64,000 nt of DNA. Source: Saccharibacillus alkalitolerans (GTDB taxonomy: Bacteria; Bacillota; Bacilli; Paenibacillales; Paenibacillaceae). The notes under the pieces were generated by a model that ran no database searches, was not told the DNA's origin, and worked only from the letters and a program-made list of their open reading frames with translations. Location of the stretch: contig NZ_JAAFGS010000002.1 of assembly GCF_011090185.1 (NCBI RefSeq), positions 372,001-436,000 of the forward strand. Direction: 5' to 3'. Made by a program: the position numbers and the translations under genes. Below, one piece after another: positions 27,036 to 37,497 of the stretch; position 1 is the first letter of the stretch, and each line of letters begins with the position of its first letter.

Positions 27036-27695
27036 TTATTTCTCCTCCGCCTTCGCCAGATCGTCCAGCCGGATCTTCCGAATGTCGTCGACGATCAGAT
27101 CGGCGCGCGTCAGATCCTGGCGGCCGGAATTGGGATTCACGAACCCGATGCAGCTCATTCCCGCCGCCTTCGCGGCGTCGATGCCGTGCTTCGAATCTTC
27201 CAGCACGACGCAGCGTTCCGGATTCGCGCCGAGCAGTTCGGCCGCGCGCAGGAATACGTCCGGCGCCGGCTTTCCTCGCGGTACTTCCTCCCCGCTCGCG
27301 ACCGCCGCGAATTCGCCTCGCAGCCCGAACTTTTCCAGCACCGCTTCGATAAAGGCCGGCGGCGACGAAGAAGCGACCGCGCACGGGATGCCCGCCCTCT
27401 TCAGTTCGGCGAGCAGCTCGCGAATGCCGTCGATCGGCTCCATGTCCGCGGCGCGCAGCGCTTCGATCTTATGCCCCATCTGATACGCCACGATTTCTTC
27501 CACCGTCTGGCTCATGCCGAACTCCGCCCGAATGGCGGTCCACAGTTCGGGGGTGGTCATGCCGACGTACTCCTCCAACTTCTCCTGGGTAACCGGATAG
27601 CCGTAATCCGCCATAATCCGCCGGTCCACTTCGAAGTGCATCGGCTCGCTGTCGATAATGACTCCGTCCATGTCGAAAATAAACGCTTCGATCAT
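27036..27695 (-). CDS. HAD-superfamily phosphatase, beta-phosphoglucomutase-like
   Basis: A 219-residue subfamily I HAD protein. Motif I is IFDMDGVIIDSE (nucleophile and acid/base Asp), followed by a four-helix cap; motif II is VASSSPP, motif III the Lys in RGKPAPDVF, and motif IV VVLEDSKHGIDAA. The order matches beta-phosphoglucomutase, phosphoglycolate phosphatase and relatives such as YhcW/GPP; phosphatase activity on a small phosphorylated metabolite is likely. AAGGAGG 8 bases before ATG 27695 decides the start; the upstream 23 residues are unsupported. Monocistronic, convergent with the chemoreceptor. Confidence 0.92.
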   Translation of the reverse strand: MIEAFIFDMDGVIIDSEPMHFEVDRRIMADYGYPVTQEKLEEYVGMTTPELWTAIRAEFGMSQTVEEIVAYQMGHKIEALRAADMEPIDGIRELLAELKRAGIPCAVASSSPPAFIEAVLEKFGLRGEFAAVASGEEVPRGKPAPDVFLRAAELLGANPERCVVLEDSKHGIDAAKAAGMSCIGFVNPNSGRQDLTRADLIVDDIRKIRLDDLAKAEEK

Positions 27696-27775
27696 CTGTA
27701 TCCCCTCCTTGACGCATATTCTTTTCCACCTTAACCGCCTACGAAGCTTTTCGCAACCCGCCACACTTTCGACAA

Positions 27776-27804
27776 TTGCCCTATGCCTTCGGAGTACGTA
27801 TAAT
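27776..27804 (+). promoter_or_regulatory. Sigma-A promoter of the FUSC-like gene
   Basis: TTGCCC (27776-27781), 17 bases, TATAAT (27799-27804), about 90 bases before the start codon. Confidence 0.75.
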
Positions 27805-27845
27805 ATTTCACATGGATAAACATTTTGAAAATAGGTTATTTAAAT

Positions 27846-27874
27846 TTGAAATCCGATAATTGAAATCCGACAAT
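27846..27874 (+). repeat. Tandem 14-bp repeat in the leader of the FUSC-like gene
   Basis: TTGAAATCCGATAAT is followed at a 14-bp period by TTGAAATCCGACAAT, differing at one base. It lies between the promoter and the ribosome-binding site and could be a regulator-binding repeat. Confidence 0.6.
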
Positions 27875-27894
27875 AGGAAGGACTTGAATCCACC

Positions 27895-28899
27895 ATGAGA
27901 TTTTCGATCGGGATGCGGAATATCAAGACGGCCGTCGCCGTGCTGCTCTGCGTACTGATTTCGTTTGCCTTAAATTTGGAATATCCGTTCTATGCCGCTA
28001 TCGCGACCGTCATCGCCATGGAGAGTTCCATCACGAGCTCTTACGCCGCGGGCAAAAACCGGACGATGGGCACGCTGGTCGGCGCCGCCTTCGGCGGTCT
28101 GTTCGCTTTTATCGAGCCGCATAACGCCTACCTCTCCGCGCTGGGCATCGTCTGCGTCATCGCCGTCTGCAATCTGCTGAAATGGAACAAGTCCGTCTCG
28201 ATCGCCTGCATCGTGTTCCTCGCCATCATGCTCAATCTGCGCGACGGAGAGCCGGCATTCGCTTACGCGCTGCACCGGGTGCTCGACACGCTGCTGGGCA
28301 TCGGGGTCGCCGTGCTCGTCAACTACTTCCTGTTCCCTCCCAAGCACGACCGCAACCTGGAAAAGTCCAGGCTGGCCGTCCGGCGCCATTTGTCGGCGTT
28401 GGTCCGTCAACTGCTGCGCCAGGGCGGAGGCATCCATATCAGCCCGCTCAAAAAAGATCTCGCCGCGCTGCAAAAAGCCTGCGACACGTACAAGGAAGAA
28501 TTCGACCTGGGCAAAAACAAAAACCATGCCCTCGTCTCGCGTATCGAGCAGGAACTCGACGTCTATCGCAACACTTATTCGCATATGCGGATGATCCGGC
28601 TGCTGACCGATCCCGATCCCCAGGGCGTCGCGAGCCTCGGTACCAGCCTGCTTCAAGCGTCCAACCAAAAAGCCGAAAGCGCGCTCTCTCCCGAGTCGCA
28701 GGCCGTCATTTACCGTTATCACGTGGCCTGCATCCTGGGCGAGCTGCAAACGCTCGGCCTGATCGTTCCGACGGATATCGCTTATCCGTTGGAAGATCCC
28801 GCCCGCTCGGCGTCAAACGGCGGCAGCCCGGACGACGTCAGCTCGGCAGTCGAACAAAAAAGCGGCCGCAGCCCTTCTCCCGTCCCGGTCCGTTCGTGA
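27895..28899 (+). CDS. Aromatic-acid-exporter-like membrane protein (FUSC/DUF939 type)
   Basis: A 334-residue protein with an N-terminal half-channel of about five helices (TAVAVLLCVLISFAL, YPFYAAIATVIAM, TLVGAAFGGLFAF, LGIVCVIAVCNLL, LGIGVAVLVNYFL) and a cytosolic C-terminal helical domain from about residue 150. The motif RTMGTLVGAAFGG is the conserved turn of the FUSC/ArAE family. Members are thought to export aromatic acids or act in stress relief; evidence in Gram-positives is thin. The ribosome-binding site is weak (AGGAAGG, 12 bases away). It stands alone between terminators. The last 30 residues are low-complexity. Confidence 0.87.
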   Translation: MRFSIGMRNIKTAVAVLLCVLISFALNLEYPFYAAIATVIAMESSITSSYAAGKNRTMGTLVGAAFGGLFAFIEPHNAYLSALGIVCVIAVCNLLKWNKSVSIACIVFLAIMLNLRDGEPAFAYALHRVLDTLLGIGVAVLVNYFLFPPKHDRNLEKSRLAVRRHLSALVRQLLRQGGGIHISPLKKDLAALQKACDTYKEEFDLGKNKNHALVSRIEQELDVYRNTYSHMRMIRLLTDPDPQGVASLGTSLLQASNQKAESALSPESQAVIYRYHVACILGELQTLGLIVPTDIAYPLEDPARSASNGGSPDDVSSAVEQKSGRSPSPVPVRS

Positions 28900-28917
28900 C
28901 CGACGTTGAACTCCGTA

Positions 28918-28949
28918 AAAAAACCGCCCGATTGCTCGGGCGGTTTTTT
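28918..28949. terminator. Bidirectional terminator
   Basis: AAAAAACCGCCCG and CGGGCGGTTTTTT with a 6-base loop, between the convergent FUSC-like and esterase genes. Confidence 0.9.
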
Positions 28950-28988
28950 GCGTTCGGCGGCGCGGATATATACCGCCGCCGAACCGGT

Positions 28989-30713
28989 TTATTTATAGCG
29001 GCTCATGAACCGTTCCATCATGTACGTGAACGGCTCGTTGTAATAGCTTGCGTAGTAGATATCGCTGCCGTGAGTACCGAAAGGCATCTCCACCAGCGCC
29101 ACCCGGTCATTCCCGGCATCCCGGTACGCGCGGACGAACGTTCGCGCGATCTCCGGATCGACGATGCCGTCGTTTTGGCCTTGATAGATCAGCGCGGGCG
29201 GACTGTCCTCGTTCACGAGCAGCGCCGGATCGGCCAGTTCGTCGGTGCTGCCCGTAATGCCCACGTCCGCCGCCAGGCCGTTGGCCGGATAGTACGGAAT
29301 GATGCCTTTTACCGTGATGCGCGGATCGATTATTTTCCCGAACCCTTCGGCATAAGGCGCGAGTCCGGCCGCAGCCGCCAGCTGACCGCCGGCCGAACCG
29401 CCCGACAGGAATACCGATTCCGTATTTGCTCCGTATTCTTCCGCATGATCCGCCATGTAGGTCGTAAACAGCCCGATATGGCGAAGCATATCGTCGATAT
29501 TGAAGCTGCCGACCACCTGCTCCGGCACCGGCGCGGATTCCACGAATTTTTTCTGATCGCTGAGCCCGTACTGCACGTCGAATACGACATAGCCCTGCGA
29601 AGCGAAGTGTTTGTTCATCTGCGCATAGTTGCCGGCTCCCTTGTCGCCGATCGTCCAACCGCCTCCGTGGATGCGGATCAGCACCGATCCTTGTCCAGGT
29701 AGATCCTTGGCCCCTTCAGGAGGCATATAAGCGTCGAAAGCCAGCTTCACGCCGGCATCCACGCCTTCCTTGCCTTCATAATAGACGATATCCGGCTGCA
29801 CCCGGTAATCTTCGCTTTTGGCTCCGTAAAAATAATCCGGCAGCAAAAAGGCGGTCTTCATGAAATGCTCGTCCTGCGCATTCAAAGGATCCGCGCCGAA
29901 CGCCGCCGTATAAGCCTCCTTCGCTTCGCTGATGATCTTGGGCGCGGAAGCGAGCGGCAGCAGGCAGACGATCAAGACAAACAATCCGATGCACCGAACC
30001 CCGGCGCGCAGCACGCCGACCGCAAAACGCTCGGAACGCCCGTACATTTTGACCAACAGCGCGGCTGCGCCGAGAACCATCAATCCGAAGAACAGCGCGT
30101 ATTCCGGCACGACCACTTCCAGCAGGCCGGGATCGACCGTTCCGAGCAGAATCGCCGCCACGTAGACGCCAAACGCGAAGTTCAGCAGGAACCAGAGCGT
30201 CAGCAGCGCCTTGAGCGTTTTTTTGAGCCGTCCGCTTCCCGATGAACTACCGCCGTAAGCGGAATATGGGGCGTATCCGCGGCCTTCTCCCCGATCTTCC
30301 GTGCCGCTTCTCCATCTCAGGAAAGCAACCGCCGCTCCCAACGCGAACAGCGCCAGCATGAGGATCGCCGACCAGACGCTGCGGGAATCGTGATCGCCCA
30401 GCGAAGACGAAGCCGCCGTATTCAGCAGAGGTACCGCGATCATTCCCAGCGCGTGCAGAGCGAGATAGGCATATTCCCAACCCCTATGTAAACCGCGTCC
30501 CATCGCCAAATGCAGGTTGCCGAGCAGCGTCAGCAGCATCAGCAGACCGTATAAATTCCACCAACCGGCGGCCCGCCCTTCAAACAAATAGATGATCCCG
30601 AGCGCCAGCGAGATCAGGTTGCCGGCCAGCAGCAGCATTCTTCCCCACTTCCGAAGCCGGGAACCGCCGCCTCCCGCCGAAGACGAAAATCCGGCTCTCC
30701 CCGTGTATCCCAT
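28989..30713 (-). CDS. Membrane-anchored alpha/beta-hydrolase (esterase/lipase-like)
   Basis: A 574-residue protein in two parts. Residues 1-270 contain about seven membrane helices (RMLLLAGNLISLALGIIYL and others), broken by a hydrophilic Ser/Gly loop. The C-terminal part (about 290-574) is an alpha/beta hydrolase of the hormone-sensitive-lipase/BD-FAE type: oxyanion motif RIHGGGWTIGDK, nucleophile elbow LSGGSAGGQ, catalytic Asp in QGQNDGIVDPE and His in GTHGSD. Helix count suggests the hydrolase is outside the cell, but topology is not certain. AAAGGAGAGG precedes ATG 30713. It may deacylate a surface lipid or polysaccharide; this is inference. Monocistronic. Confidence 0.87.
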   Translation of the reverse strand: MGYTGRAGFSSSAGGGGSRLRKWGRMLLLAGNLISLALGIIYLFEGRAAGWWNLYGLLMLLTLLGNLHLAMGRGLHRGWEYAYLALHALGMIAVPLLNTAASSSLGDHDSRSVWSAILMLALFALGAAVAFLRWRSGTEDRGEGRGYAPYSAYGGSSSGSGRLKKTLKALLTLWFLLNFAFGVYVAAILLGTVDPGLLEVVVPEYALFFGLMVLGAAALLVKMYGRSERFAVGVLRAGVRCIGLFVLIVCLLPLASAPKIISEAKEAYTAAFGADPLNAQDEHFMKTAFLLPDYFYGAKSEDYRVQPDIVYYEGKEGVDAGVKLAFDAYMPPEGAKDLPGQGSVLIRIHGGGWTIGDKGAGNYAQMNKHFASQGYVVFDVQYGLSDQKKFVESAPVPEQVVGSFNIDDMLRHIGLFTTYMADHAEEYGANTESVFLSGGSAGGQLAAAAGLAPYAEGFGKIIDPRITVKGIIPYYPANGLAADVGITGSTDELADPALLVNEDSPPALIYQGQNDGIVDPEIARTFVRAYRDAGNDRVALVEMPFGTHGSDIYYASYYNEPFTYMMERFMSRYK

Positions 30714-30813
30714 TGTATCCTCTCCTTTTTTCATACTCTCTGTATCCTATTATTCCCGAAGAAATTTGTCGATCATTCGGCCGATTTCGCAAGAAATTCA
30801 TTAAATCTAAAAA

Positions 30814-30842
30814 TTTATATTCTTTCGGATGGAAAGTATACA
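30814..30842 (+). promoter_or_regulatory. Putative promoter of the giant surface protein gene
   Basis: TTTATA, 17 bases, TATACA, followed by a 170-base leader. In the leader ACGAGC (about 30917) can pair with GCTCGT (about 30955), which suggests a folded 5' region, but no known riboswitch class is recognised. Confidence 0.4.
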
Positions 30843-31013
30843 CTGAGGGCTATATCTCACCGATAACTATGGCGTAGTTTCCATCTGTAAGGCAAGCGGA
30901 AGGAGGACTGTATAAACGAGCAGTACAGGGGAATTTTTCGACCTGCCAGAAGCGCTCGTACCGAGGACACCCGCAGCAAATGTTAGGACATCGAAGAAAA
31001 TGGAGATGAAAGC

Positions 31014-34000
31014 GTGCGAAAAAAGAAACTATCCAGAGTATTAATCTGCTTATTGATCTTCTCCTTCCTGCTGGGCACTTCGAATTATCCCTTGATCGGC
31101 GTTTATGCAGAAGAATCTCAGGTCGTCGATTCCGATCCTGCCATGACGGATATTCCGCAGGACGCTTCGACTCAATTTTCGGCGCAAAGCGTAACCGCGA
31201 ACGTCTATCTGACTCCCATCGCGGAAGATCAATTCGAATCGCCGGGACAAAAAGCCTCAACGCTCTACTCTCAGGGAGTCGGCGTGACGGAAATGGACAA
31301 TACCAACGGTCAATGGCAGTATTTTAACGGCACCGTCTGGTATGCGCTCGAAAAGCCGAACACGATCTTCGTGCTCGGCGGCAACGTTCCGATCCGTTTC
31401 GTCCCGAAAGCGAACTGGAACGGTACGGCTCAGATCAAATACCGGGACTGGCTCGCGGATCCTAACGGAACGAACCAGAACTGGATCGATCAAAACGCGA
31501 ATTATTCTGCCGTACCCGATCACTTTGGCAGCGAGGTGAAAGTTGCGCAGATTACCGTAACGCCGGTCAACGATGCTCCATTCGTGACCGAAGTGGGCGG
31601 ATCCTTCTATTACGATCTCGACGGAGGCAGCTACGCTTCCATTCCCGACCTCGGACTTTACGCGAATTCGTTCACGTTCGAAAGCTGGGTATATCCGACC
31701 AGCCGGCCGACTTGGGCGCGCTTTTTCGAGAGCGCCTACGGTCCCGACAACTTCAACGTATTTTTCGGATTCGAGGGCAACACCGGAAGAGTAAGTCTCA
31801 CCGTTCTTCCCCAGAAGGGCACTCGCATCAAAGAGTATAAAGTCGCCACTTCGGAAGTGCTTCCGACGAACAAATGGACGCATGTGGCCATGGTATACAA
31901 TCATGCTCAGAAAACGGCCTATATTTACTGGGACGGCGTTCTGAAAGCTTCCGGCCCGGCGGACCTCAGCCTGATGGTCAATGCCAGCAAAGAAAACGGC
32001 GGAGGCCCGAGACCGATCAACTATATCGGCGAAAGCGCATGGACGCAGGACGCCAACTACACCGGCGGCATAAAAGACGTCCGCTTCTGGAATAAAGCCA
32101 AGACCCCGAACGAAGTCGCCAATGACATGGGCATTCGTCTCGGCGGCACCGAACCGGGCCTCGCGGCGCTTTACCGGTTCGACAATCCGGGCGACGCGGC
32201 CGTCGCCAGAGATTACTCGCCCGCGGGCAAAAACGGCAGCATCGTCGCGGGCAAATGGAAATCGAGCGAAGGCTTCAATTACGGGGTGAAAACGACGGTC
32301 AACACGCCCGCAACCAAAGATTTCATGGTTAACGAGCTGGACGGCGATCCTGTAAGCATCGCGGTCACTTCGTCGAACCAAAAACTGATCCCCGACGGCA
32401 ATATCGCGATCAGCGGCGAAGGCGCGCAGAAGAAACTTACGCTGACGCCTGCTTTCGACCAGGCCGGCACCGCCCAGATCACCGTCAAGCTGGATGACGG
32501 CCAGGGGCTCGCCAACAGCGTCAGCACGAGCAGTTTCTCGCTCGCCGTCGTCGCCGGCCAATACGACTTGACTTCCATCAAGCCTTCGGTGGGCGTCATG
32601 GACCCGTTCTTCAGCCGAACGATCACGTATAACAAAGTGCACGTTCCGAATAAAACGAACGGCAATCCGAACAACGACATTACGGTCAGCGTCACCGCGG
32701 CCAATCCGAACGACGTTCTGGTTACGGCTTATGCCGACAACGGCAGCGGAGTCAAGGTAACCTGCTCCTATCCGAAGTTCACCGTCAGCGGCTTGGCGGT
32801 CGGCACGTACAAGCTGGTCAAAATTCGGGTATCCGACAAAAACGGCACCGGATTCAAGGAATACGGCCTTGATATCATCCGTTATCCGGGCAACGACGCG
32901 GACCTCGCGGCCGTCAACGGCCTGGCGCTGTTCAACGGGACGAATCCCGTACCGCTGACGCCGGTTTACTCCAGCAATACGCCGAATTACACGGCCGAAG
33001 TCGAAGGCAGCGTACAGCGGCTTAGAGTAGACGTCGAAAAATCGGTACCGTTCTCGAGCGTGCAGCTTAACGGAAGCCCGATCGGCTCCGCAGCCGAGAC
33101 CAAAGCCAGCGGAAACGTCGATCTCAAACCGGGCCGGAACACCGTCTCGGTGCAGGTTACGGCCGAAGACGGAAGAACCGTCAAAAGTTATACGGTCATC
33201 GTCATTCGCAAGCAGTCGGCCGACGCGAGACTGCTTAGCCTGTCGACCCAGCCGGGAGGGCTGTCTCCTTCTTTCGACAGCAACAAGGGCGATTACGTTC
33301 TGAATGTTCCGTACAATGCGACGGAGGCTGCTTTCAGACCTACTGCGGCTCCCGGAGCCTCTCTCCGCGTCAACGGCATCGACCATGCGGACGGAACGGT
33401 CTTCACCGCAAAAGATCTGATCAGCGGGAACAACTATTTCAATATCGAAGTTACGGCCGAAGACGGCATCACTTCGAGAACGTACAAGCTGCTCATCGTC
33501 AAAGCGCCTTCCGATATCGCCGATCTGGCCGATCTGAAGGCCGATCCCGGAACGCTGATGCCGGCATTCGCGAACGAAAATACGGCTTACAGCGTTCGTG
33601 TGGCAAACGACGTCTCGCGGATCGCGCTGACGCCTACGCTTTCCGACAAGTCGGCAAGCCTGACGGTGGACGGAACGCCGCACAAGAGCGGCACCGCCTA
33701 CGACAAGACGCTTCGCGTCGGTCTCAATACGGCGGTCGTCAAAGTCACTTCCGAGAGTAAGTCGTACGAAAAAACGACGCTGGTCACCATCGTGCGGGAA
33801 GCGTCCTCCAACGCCGACCTCCGGGCTCTGAACGTATCCGAAAGCACGCTGTCTCCGGCATTCGAACGCAATCAGGTCCAATACGCGGTGACGGTGGAAA
33901 ATGCGACGACGCAGCTGGAGTTCTCTCCTACAGCTGACGACGAAAATGCCCAACTGTCGCTGAACGGCCTGCCGATACAAAGCGGCGGACGCTATGCTTT

Positions 34001-37000
34001 GAACCTTCAAACGGGGATCAACACGGCGGAAATCGTCGTTAAAGCGCAGGACGGAAGAACTTATAAAACGTACACGGTAACGGTCGTGCGCAAAGCGTCT
34101 TCCAATGCCGACCTCGCCGACATTTTCTTGAACGGAAAAACGCTGAGCGGCGGATTCGATCCGTCGACTTCGACTTACCGCGAGTATGTGGCGAACAATG
34201 TAACGGCCCTGTCCGCTTCCGCGGTAACGGCCGATCCCAACGCTTCTTACACGGTCAATGATCTGTCCGTCAAACAGGCGCCGATCAATCTGGCCGTCGG
34301 AGAAAATCGGATCGCGTTCGTGACCAAGGCTCAGGACGGACAGACCAGCAAAACGTACACGGTTACCGTTGTACGCGCTCCTTCCGGCAACGCGAATCTG
34401 GGCGAGCTGTCGCTGACGGACGACCAGGGAGCTTCCGTCGTGCCCGTTCCGAACTTCGCTCCGAACGTTTTCCTGTACGGGGCTTCGGTTCCCGCCACGG
34501 TGAACACCGTCACGCTGGGCGTGAAAGCACAGGACGAAAATGCGGGCGTGAGCGTCTATATGAACGGCACCCTCTCGGAAGAGCCTTACGTGCTCGCGCC
34601 TCAGACCGGCTTGAACGTCATCGAAGTCTATGCGGTGGCGCAAAACGGAAGCATGCAGCGCTATACGATCAACCTGATCAAAAATCCGAGCACCGATGCC
34701 ACGCTGAAAAATCTGGTGCTGGGCCCGAATCTTCCGGGATTGTCCCCGGCCTTCTCTCCGGAAACGGAAGAATACGCTTTGAACGTGGACCACTCGGTCG
34801 ATAAGCTGGCTGCCGATCCGACGGTCAACGCCATCGGAGCAACGTATGCGATCACGCAAAACGGAAAGCCGGTTCAGGGCGGAAACGTCGCGCTGGAAGA
34901 AGGCGACAACATCCTTACCGTAACCGTCAAGGCTCCCGACGGCGTGACGCTCAAGACTTACAAAGTCGTCGTTCATCGCGAAATCTTGCCGAAGGACGCT
35001 ACCTTGGCTTCTCTTAACGTGACGTCCGTACGCGGAACAGAAGCGCTTACGCCGGACTTCCCCGCCAAGGAACATCGTTATACGGCACGGGTCCCTTATA
35101 ACGTGCGCAGCGCATCGATCGAAGCGTTGACAACAGACCCTCTGGCAAAGACGTCGATCAACGGCATTTCTGTCGGCGGCGCCAAAGAAGTCGCTCTTAT
35201 GGAGGGCGACAACGAATTCGAAATCCGGGTATCGGCGCAGGATGGGCGGACGGAGCAAATCTACTCGCTCCATCTCGTTCGGCAGCATTCGGCCAAAGAC
35301 GCCAACTTGATCCGGCTTGCGCCGAATGCAGGCAAGCTTGATCCGGAATTCGCTCCGGAAATTACGCAGTACACGCTCGAAGTCGGACATGAAGTCCAAG
35401 CCCTCGAACTGGATGCCGTGCTCTCCGATCCGAAGACGGCGACATACCAAATCACGGGCAAGAACGGCGCGTCGCTCGATCGTCTGCCGGAAGGCAGCAG
35501 CGAATTCAATATCGTCGTTTTGGCCGAAAACGGAACGGTAAAAGTCTATGTGCTTACCGTCAAACGCGCCGCTGCTCCGGTTCCGACACCCGATCCGTCG
35601 CCGACTCCGGTTCCGACACCCGATCCGTCGCCGACTCCGGTTCCGACACCTGATCCGTCGCCGACTCCGGTTCCGACACCTGATCCGTCGCCGGCTCCGG
35701 TTCCGACACCCGATCCGTCGCCGACTCCGGTTCCGACGCCAAGTCCGTCGCCAGCTCCGGCTCCGACGCCAAGTCCGTCGCCGGCTCCGGTTTCGACGCC
35801 AAGTCCGTCGCCGACTCCGGCTCCGACGCCAAGTCCGTCGCCGGCTCCGGTCAAGGAGAGAGTGACGATCCGGGTCGAAACCGGCGAATTGAATCAGGGA
35901 CCTCTGCTGACGCAGATCCCGATCGATCGCACGAGAGAAGGAAACAGCGTACGCGACATCGTGACGTTGAGCCAAGAGTACAGTACCGAAGCGTTGAAAA
36001 AACTTGCCGAATCGGGAGGCAAGACGGCTCGCGTCGTCATCCCGGACGACAAGGACGAAGTCACCGACCAGCGTCTTAATGTGGCGAAAGCCGCCGTTCA
36101 GGCTCTCGGGGGTGCCGGCGTGGATATGGAACTCTTTACGGAAAACATCAAAATCATCGTGCCTCAAGCATCGATGAACGGATTCGACGAAGACCTTTAT
36201 TTCCATCTGGTGCCGATCAAGGAAGAGTCGGAACGACTCGCCGTGGAAAGCCGCGCCAGAGTGGAAAGAATTGTTCGCCAAGTCGCCCAAAACGACCAGA
36301 TCACGGTTGTGGCGCGCCCGATGACGATCGAAACGAACATGCAGAGCCGGGCCGTAACGCTGGTTCTGCCGTTGACCGGCGTCGCTCTCCCGAGCGATCC
36401 GGCCGAAAGGGAAGCGTTCCTGTCCGACCTCGCCATCTTCATCGAGCACAGCGACGGGGACAAAGAATTGATCCGGGCCAAAGTGGTCGATTATAAGCAG
36501 GGTCTGAAAGGCCTCGAGTTCGGAGTCAACAAATTCAGTACGTTTACCGTACTGAACATGAACGGCGCCGATCTGGACAGCCTGCTCGGTCCCGCGAACG
36601 GCACCGGAGATTCGAACGACAGCCCGAACGGAAACGCCGACGGCGGCACGCTGTCCCACAAAGCTTATATCAAAGGCTTCAAAGACGGCACATTCAAACC
36701 GAACCGCACGATAAGCCGCGCCGAAATGGCCGCTATCCTGGCCAGAAATCTCGGGTATACGGCGGCGTCCGCCCCATCGGGTTACCCCGACGTCAAGTCT
36801 TCGCATTGGGCAGCGGGAGAAATCGCCTTTGTACGAAGCAGCGGTTTGATGGTCGGAAACGACAAAGGTCTGTTCCGGCCCGACGCTCCGATCAGCCGGG
36901 GCGAAATGGCGGCCATTGCTTCCCGTTATAAGAAGTTGGCCTCCTCTTCGGCTGCGGGCGGCTTCAAAGACACGGGCGGCCACTGGGCGTCCAAGGATAT

Positions 37001-37253
37001 CTCCGCGGCGCGGAAAGCCGGCATTCTGAGCGGCTACGCGGACGGCACTTACCGCCCGAACGTTTCGCTGACGCGAAGCGAAGCGGTCAAGATCGTCAAT
37101 CGCCTGTTCGACCGCGGACCTTTGTACGAGACAGGGTCGGCCAGCTGGCCGGACGTTCCGGTTTCGAACTGGGCTTACGAAGAGATCGAAGAAGCTTCTC
37201 GGAATCACAGCTTTACTCTGCGCCCCGAAGGCGGAGAGAACTTCAGCAAATAA
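31014..37253 (+). CDS. Giant SLH-anchored surface protein with LamG-like domain and cadherin-like repeats
   Basis: A 2079-residue exported protein. Signal peptide: residues 1-32. A LamG/concanavalin-like domain spans about 197-420 ([41 protein letters not shown]). From about 515 to 1520 there are about nine cadherin-like beta-sandwich repeats of roughly 100 residues, each starting like SNADLRAL, with a PxF..Y.V core and ending YTVTVVRK. A stalk of nine [14 protein letters not shown] decamers follows (1523-1612), then a 230-residue mixed domain, and SLH modules from about 1880 to 2040 that hold it to the wall. GTG 31014 has GGAG 8 bases upstream. Likely an adhesin or carbohydrate-binding surface fibre; ligand unknown. 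Confidence 0.93.
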   Translation: MRKKKLSRVLICLLIFSFLLGTSNYPLIGVYAEESQVVDSDPAMTDIPQDASTQFSAQSVTANVYLTPIAEDQFESPGQKASTLYSQGVGVTEMDNTNGQWQYFNGTVWYALEKPNTIFVLGGNVPIRFVPKANWNGTAQIKYRDWLADPNGTNQNWIDQNANYSAVPDHFGSEVKVAQITVTPVNDAPFVTEVGGSFYYDLDGGSYASIPDLGLYANSFTFESWVYPTSRPTWARFFESAYGPDNFNVFFGFEGNTGRVSLTVLPQKGTRIKEYKVATSEVLPTNKWTHVAMVYNHAQKTAYIYWDGVLKASGPADLSLMVNASKENGGGPRPINYIGESAWTQDANYTGGIKDVRFWNKAKTPNEVANDMGIRLGGTEPGLAALYRFDNPGDAAVARDYSPAGKNGSIVAGKWKSSEGFNYGVKTTVNTPATKDFMVNELDGDPVSIAVTSSNQKLIPDGNIAISGEGAQKKLTLTPAFDQAGTAQITVKLDDGQGLANSVSTSSFSLAVVAGQYDLTSIKPSVGVMDPFFSRTITYNKVHVPNKTNGNPNNDITVSVTAANPNDVLVTAYADNGSGVKVTCSYPKFTVSGLAVGTYKLVKIRVSDKNGTGFKEYGLDIIRYPGNDADLAAVNGLALFNGTNPVPLTPVYSSNTPNYTAEVEGSVQRLRVDVEKSVPFSSVQLNGSPIGSAAETKASGNVDLKPGRNTVSVQVTAEDGRTVKSYTVIVIRKQSADARLLSLSTQPGGLSPSFDSNKGDYVLNVPYNATEAAFRPTAAPGASLRVNGIDHADGTVFTAKDLISGNNYFNIEVTAEDGITSRTYKLLIVKAPSDIADLADLKADPGTLMPAFANENTAYSVRVANDVSRIALTPTLSDKSASLTVDGTPHKSGTAYDKTLRVGLNTAVVKVTSESKSYEKTTLVTIVREASSNADLRALNVSESTLSPAFERNQVQYAVTVENATTQLEFSPTADDENAQLSLNGLPIQSGGRYALNLQTGINTAEIVVKAQDGRTYKTYTVTVVRKASSNADLADIFLNGKTLSGGFDPSTSTYREYVANNVTALSASAVTADPNASYTVNDLSVKQAPINLAVGENRIAFVTKAQDGQTSKTYTVTVVRAPSGNANLGELSLTDDQGASVVPVPNFAPNVFLYGASVPATVNTVTLGVKAQDENAGVSVYMNGTLSEEPYVLAPQTGLNVIEVYAVAQNGSMQRYTINLIKNPSTDATLKNLVLGPNLPGLSPAFSPETEEYALNVDHSVDKLAADPTVNAIGATYAITQNGKPVQGGNVALEEGDNILTVTVKAPDGVTLKTYKVVVHREILPKDATLASLNVTSVRGTEALTPDFPAKEHRYTARVPYNVRSASIEALTTDPLAKTSINGISVGGAKEVALMEGDNEFEIRVSAQDGRTEQIYSLHLVRQHSAKDANLIRLAPNAGKLDPEFAPEITQYTLEVGHEVQALELDAVLSDPKTATYQITGKNGASLDRLPEGSSEFNIVVLAENGTVKVYVLTVKRAAAPVPTPDPSPTPVPTPDPSPTPVPTPDPSPTPVPTPDPSPAPVPTPDPSPTPVPTPSPSPAPAPTPSPSPAPVSTPSPSPTPAPTPSPSPAPVKERVTIRVETGELNQGPLLTQIPIDRTREGNSVRDIVTLSQEYSTEALKKLAESGGKTARVVIPDDKDEVTDQRLNVAKAAVQALGGAGVDMELFTENIKIIVPQASMNGFDEDLYFHLVPIKEESERLAVESRARVERIVRQVAQNDQITVVARPMTIETNMQSRAVTLVLPLTGVALPSDPAEREAFLSDLAIFIEHSDGDKELIRAKVVDYKQGLKGLEFGVNKFSTFTVLNMNGADLDSLLGPANGTGDSNDSPNGNADGGTLSHKAYIKGFKDGTFKPNRTISRAEMAAILARNLGYTAASAPSGYPDVKSSHWAAGEIAFVRSSGLMVGNDKGLFRPDAPISRGEMAAIASRYKKLASSSAAGGFKDTGGHWASKDISAARKAGILSGYADGTYRPNVSLTRSEAVKIVNRLFDRGPLYETGSASWPDVPVSNWAYEEIEEASRNHSFTLRPEGGENFSK
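35580..35849 (+). repeat. Nine tandem 30-bp repeats encoding a Pro-rich stalk
   Basis: Nine 30-bp units each encode ten residues of the [10 protein letters not shown] type. The first five units carry PDPSP and are close to identical in DNA; the last four carry PSPSP and vary more. The region is a minisatellite that can change copy number in frame. Confidence 0.92.
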
Positions 37254-37292
37254 GACCCGTCCTTCCTTTTAAACGGATTGGACGAGTCGATC

Positions 37293-37326
37293 AGAACCCT
37301 GGCGCATGAAGCGCCAGGGTTCTTTT
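37293..37326 (+). terminator. Terminator of the giant surface protein gene
   Basis: AGAACCCTGGCGC-ATGAA-GCGCCAGGGTTCT, then TTTT, 40 bases after the stop codon. Confidence 0.92.
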
Positions 37327-37497
37327 TATGCGGTTCGATACATCCACTGTAAAACTGCGTCAAAATTGTTTGCCCGCCGTAAATCTTGCCCGCTTTCGTC
37401 CTCGACGGCCCTTCAATAATGGTATGATCCGGTTAAGAGAACTTATCCAAAACCCGGCTTGCCGCCGGAGTCCAAATCCATCGAAAAGGGGATTGTC

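Noticed and set aside
30850-31013. Riboswitch in the leader of the giant surface protein gene
   Set aside because: Some pairing is possible, but none of the known conserved cores (c-di-GMP, c-di-AMP, SAM, TPP, FMN, cobalamin, lysine, glycine, purine) could be matched by eye.
35580-35849. 30-bp repeats as a possible CRISPR array
   Set aside because: Units are directly adjacent with no spacers and encode an in-frame Pro-rich stalk.
31257-37208. A 1983-codon open frame antisense to the giant surface protein
   Set aside because: It is a shadow frame caused by high GC at third positions. The sense frame has a signal peptide, repeats and SLH modules; the antisense frame has Arg-rich nonsense composition and no ribosome-binding site.
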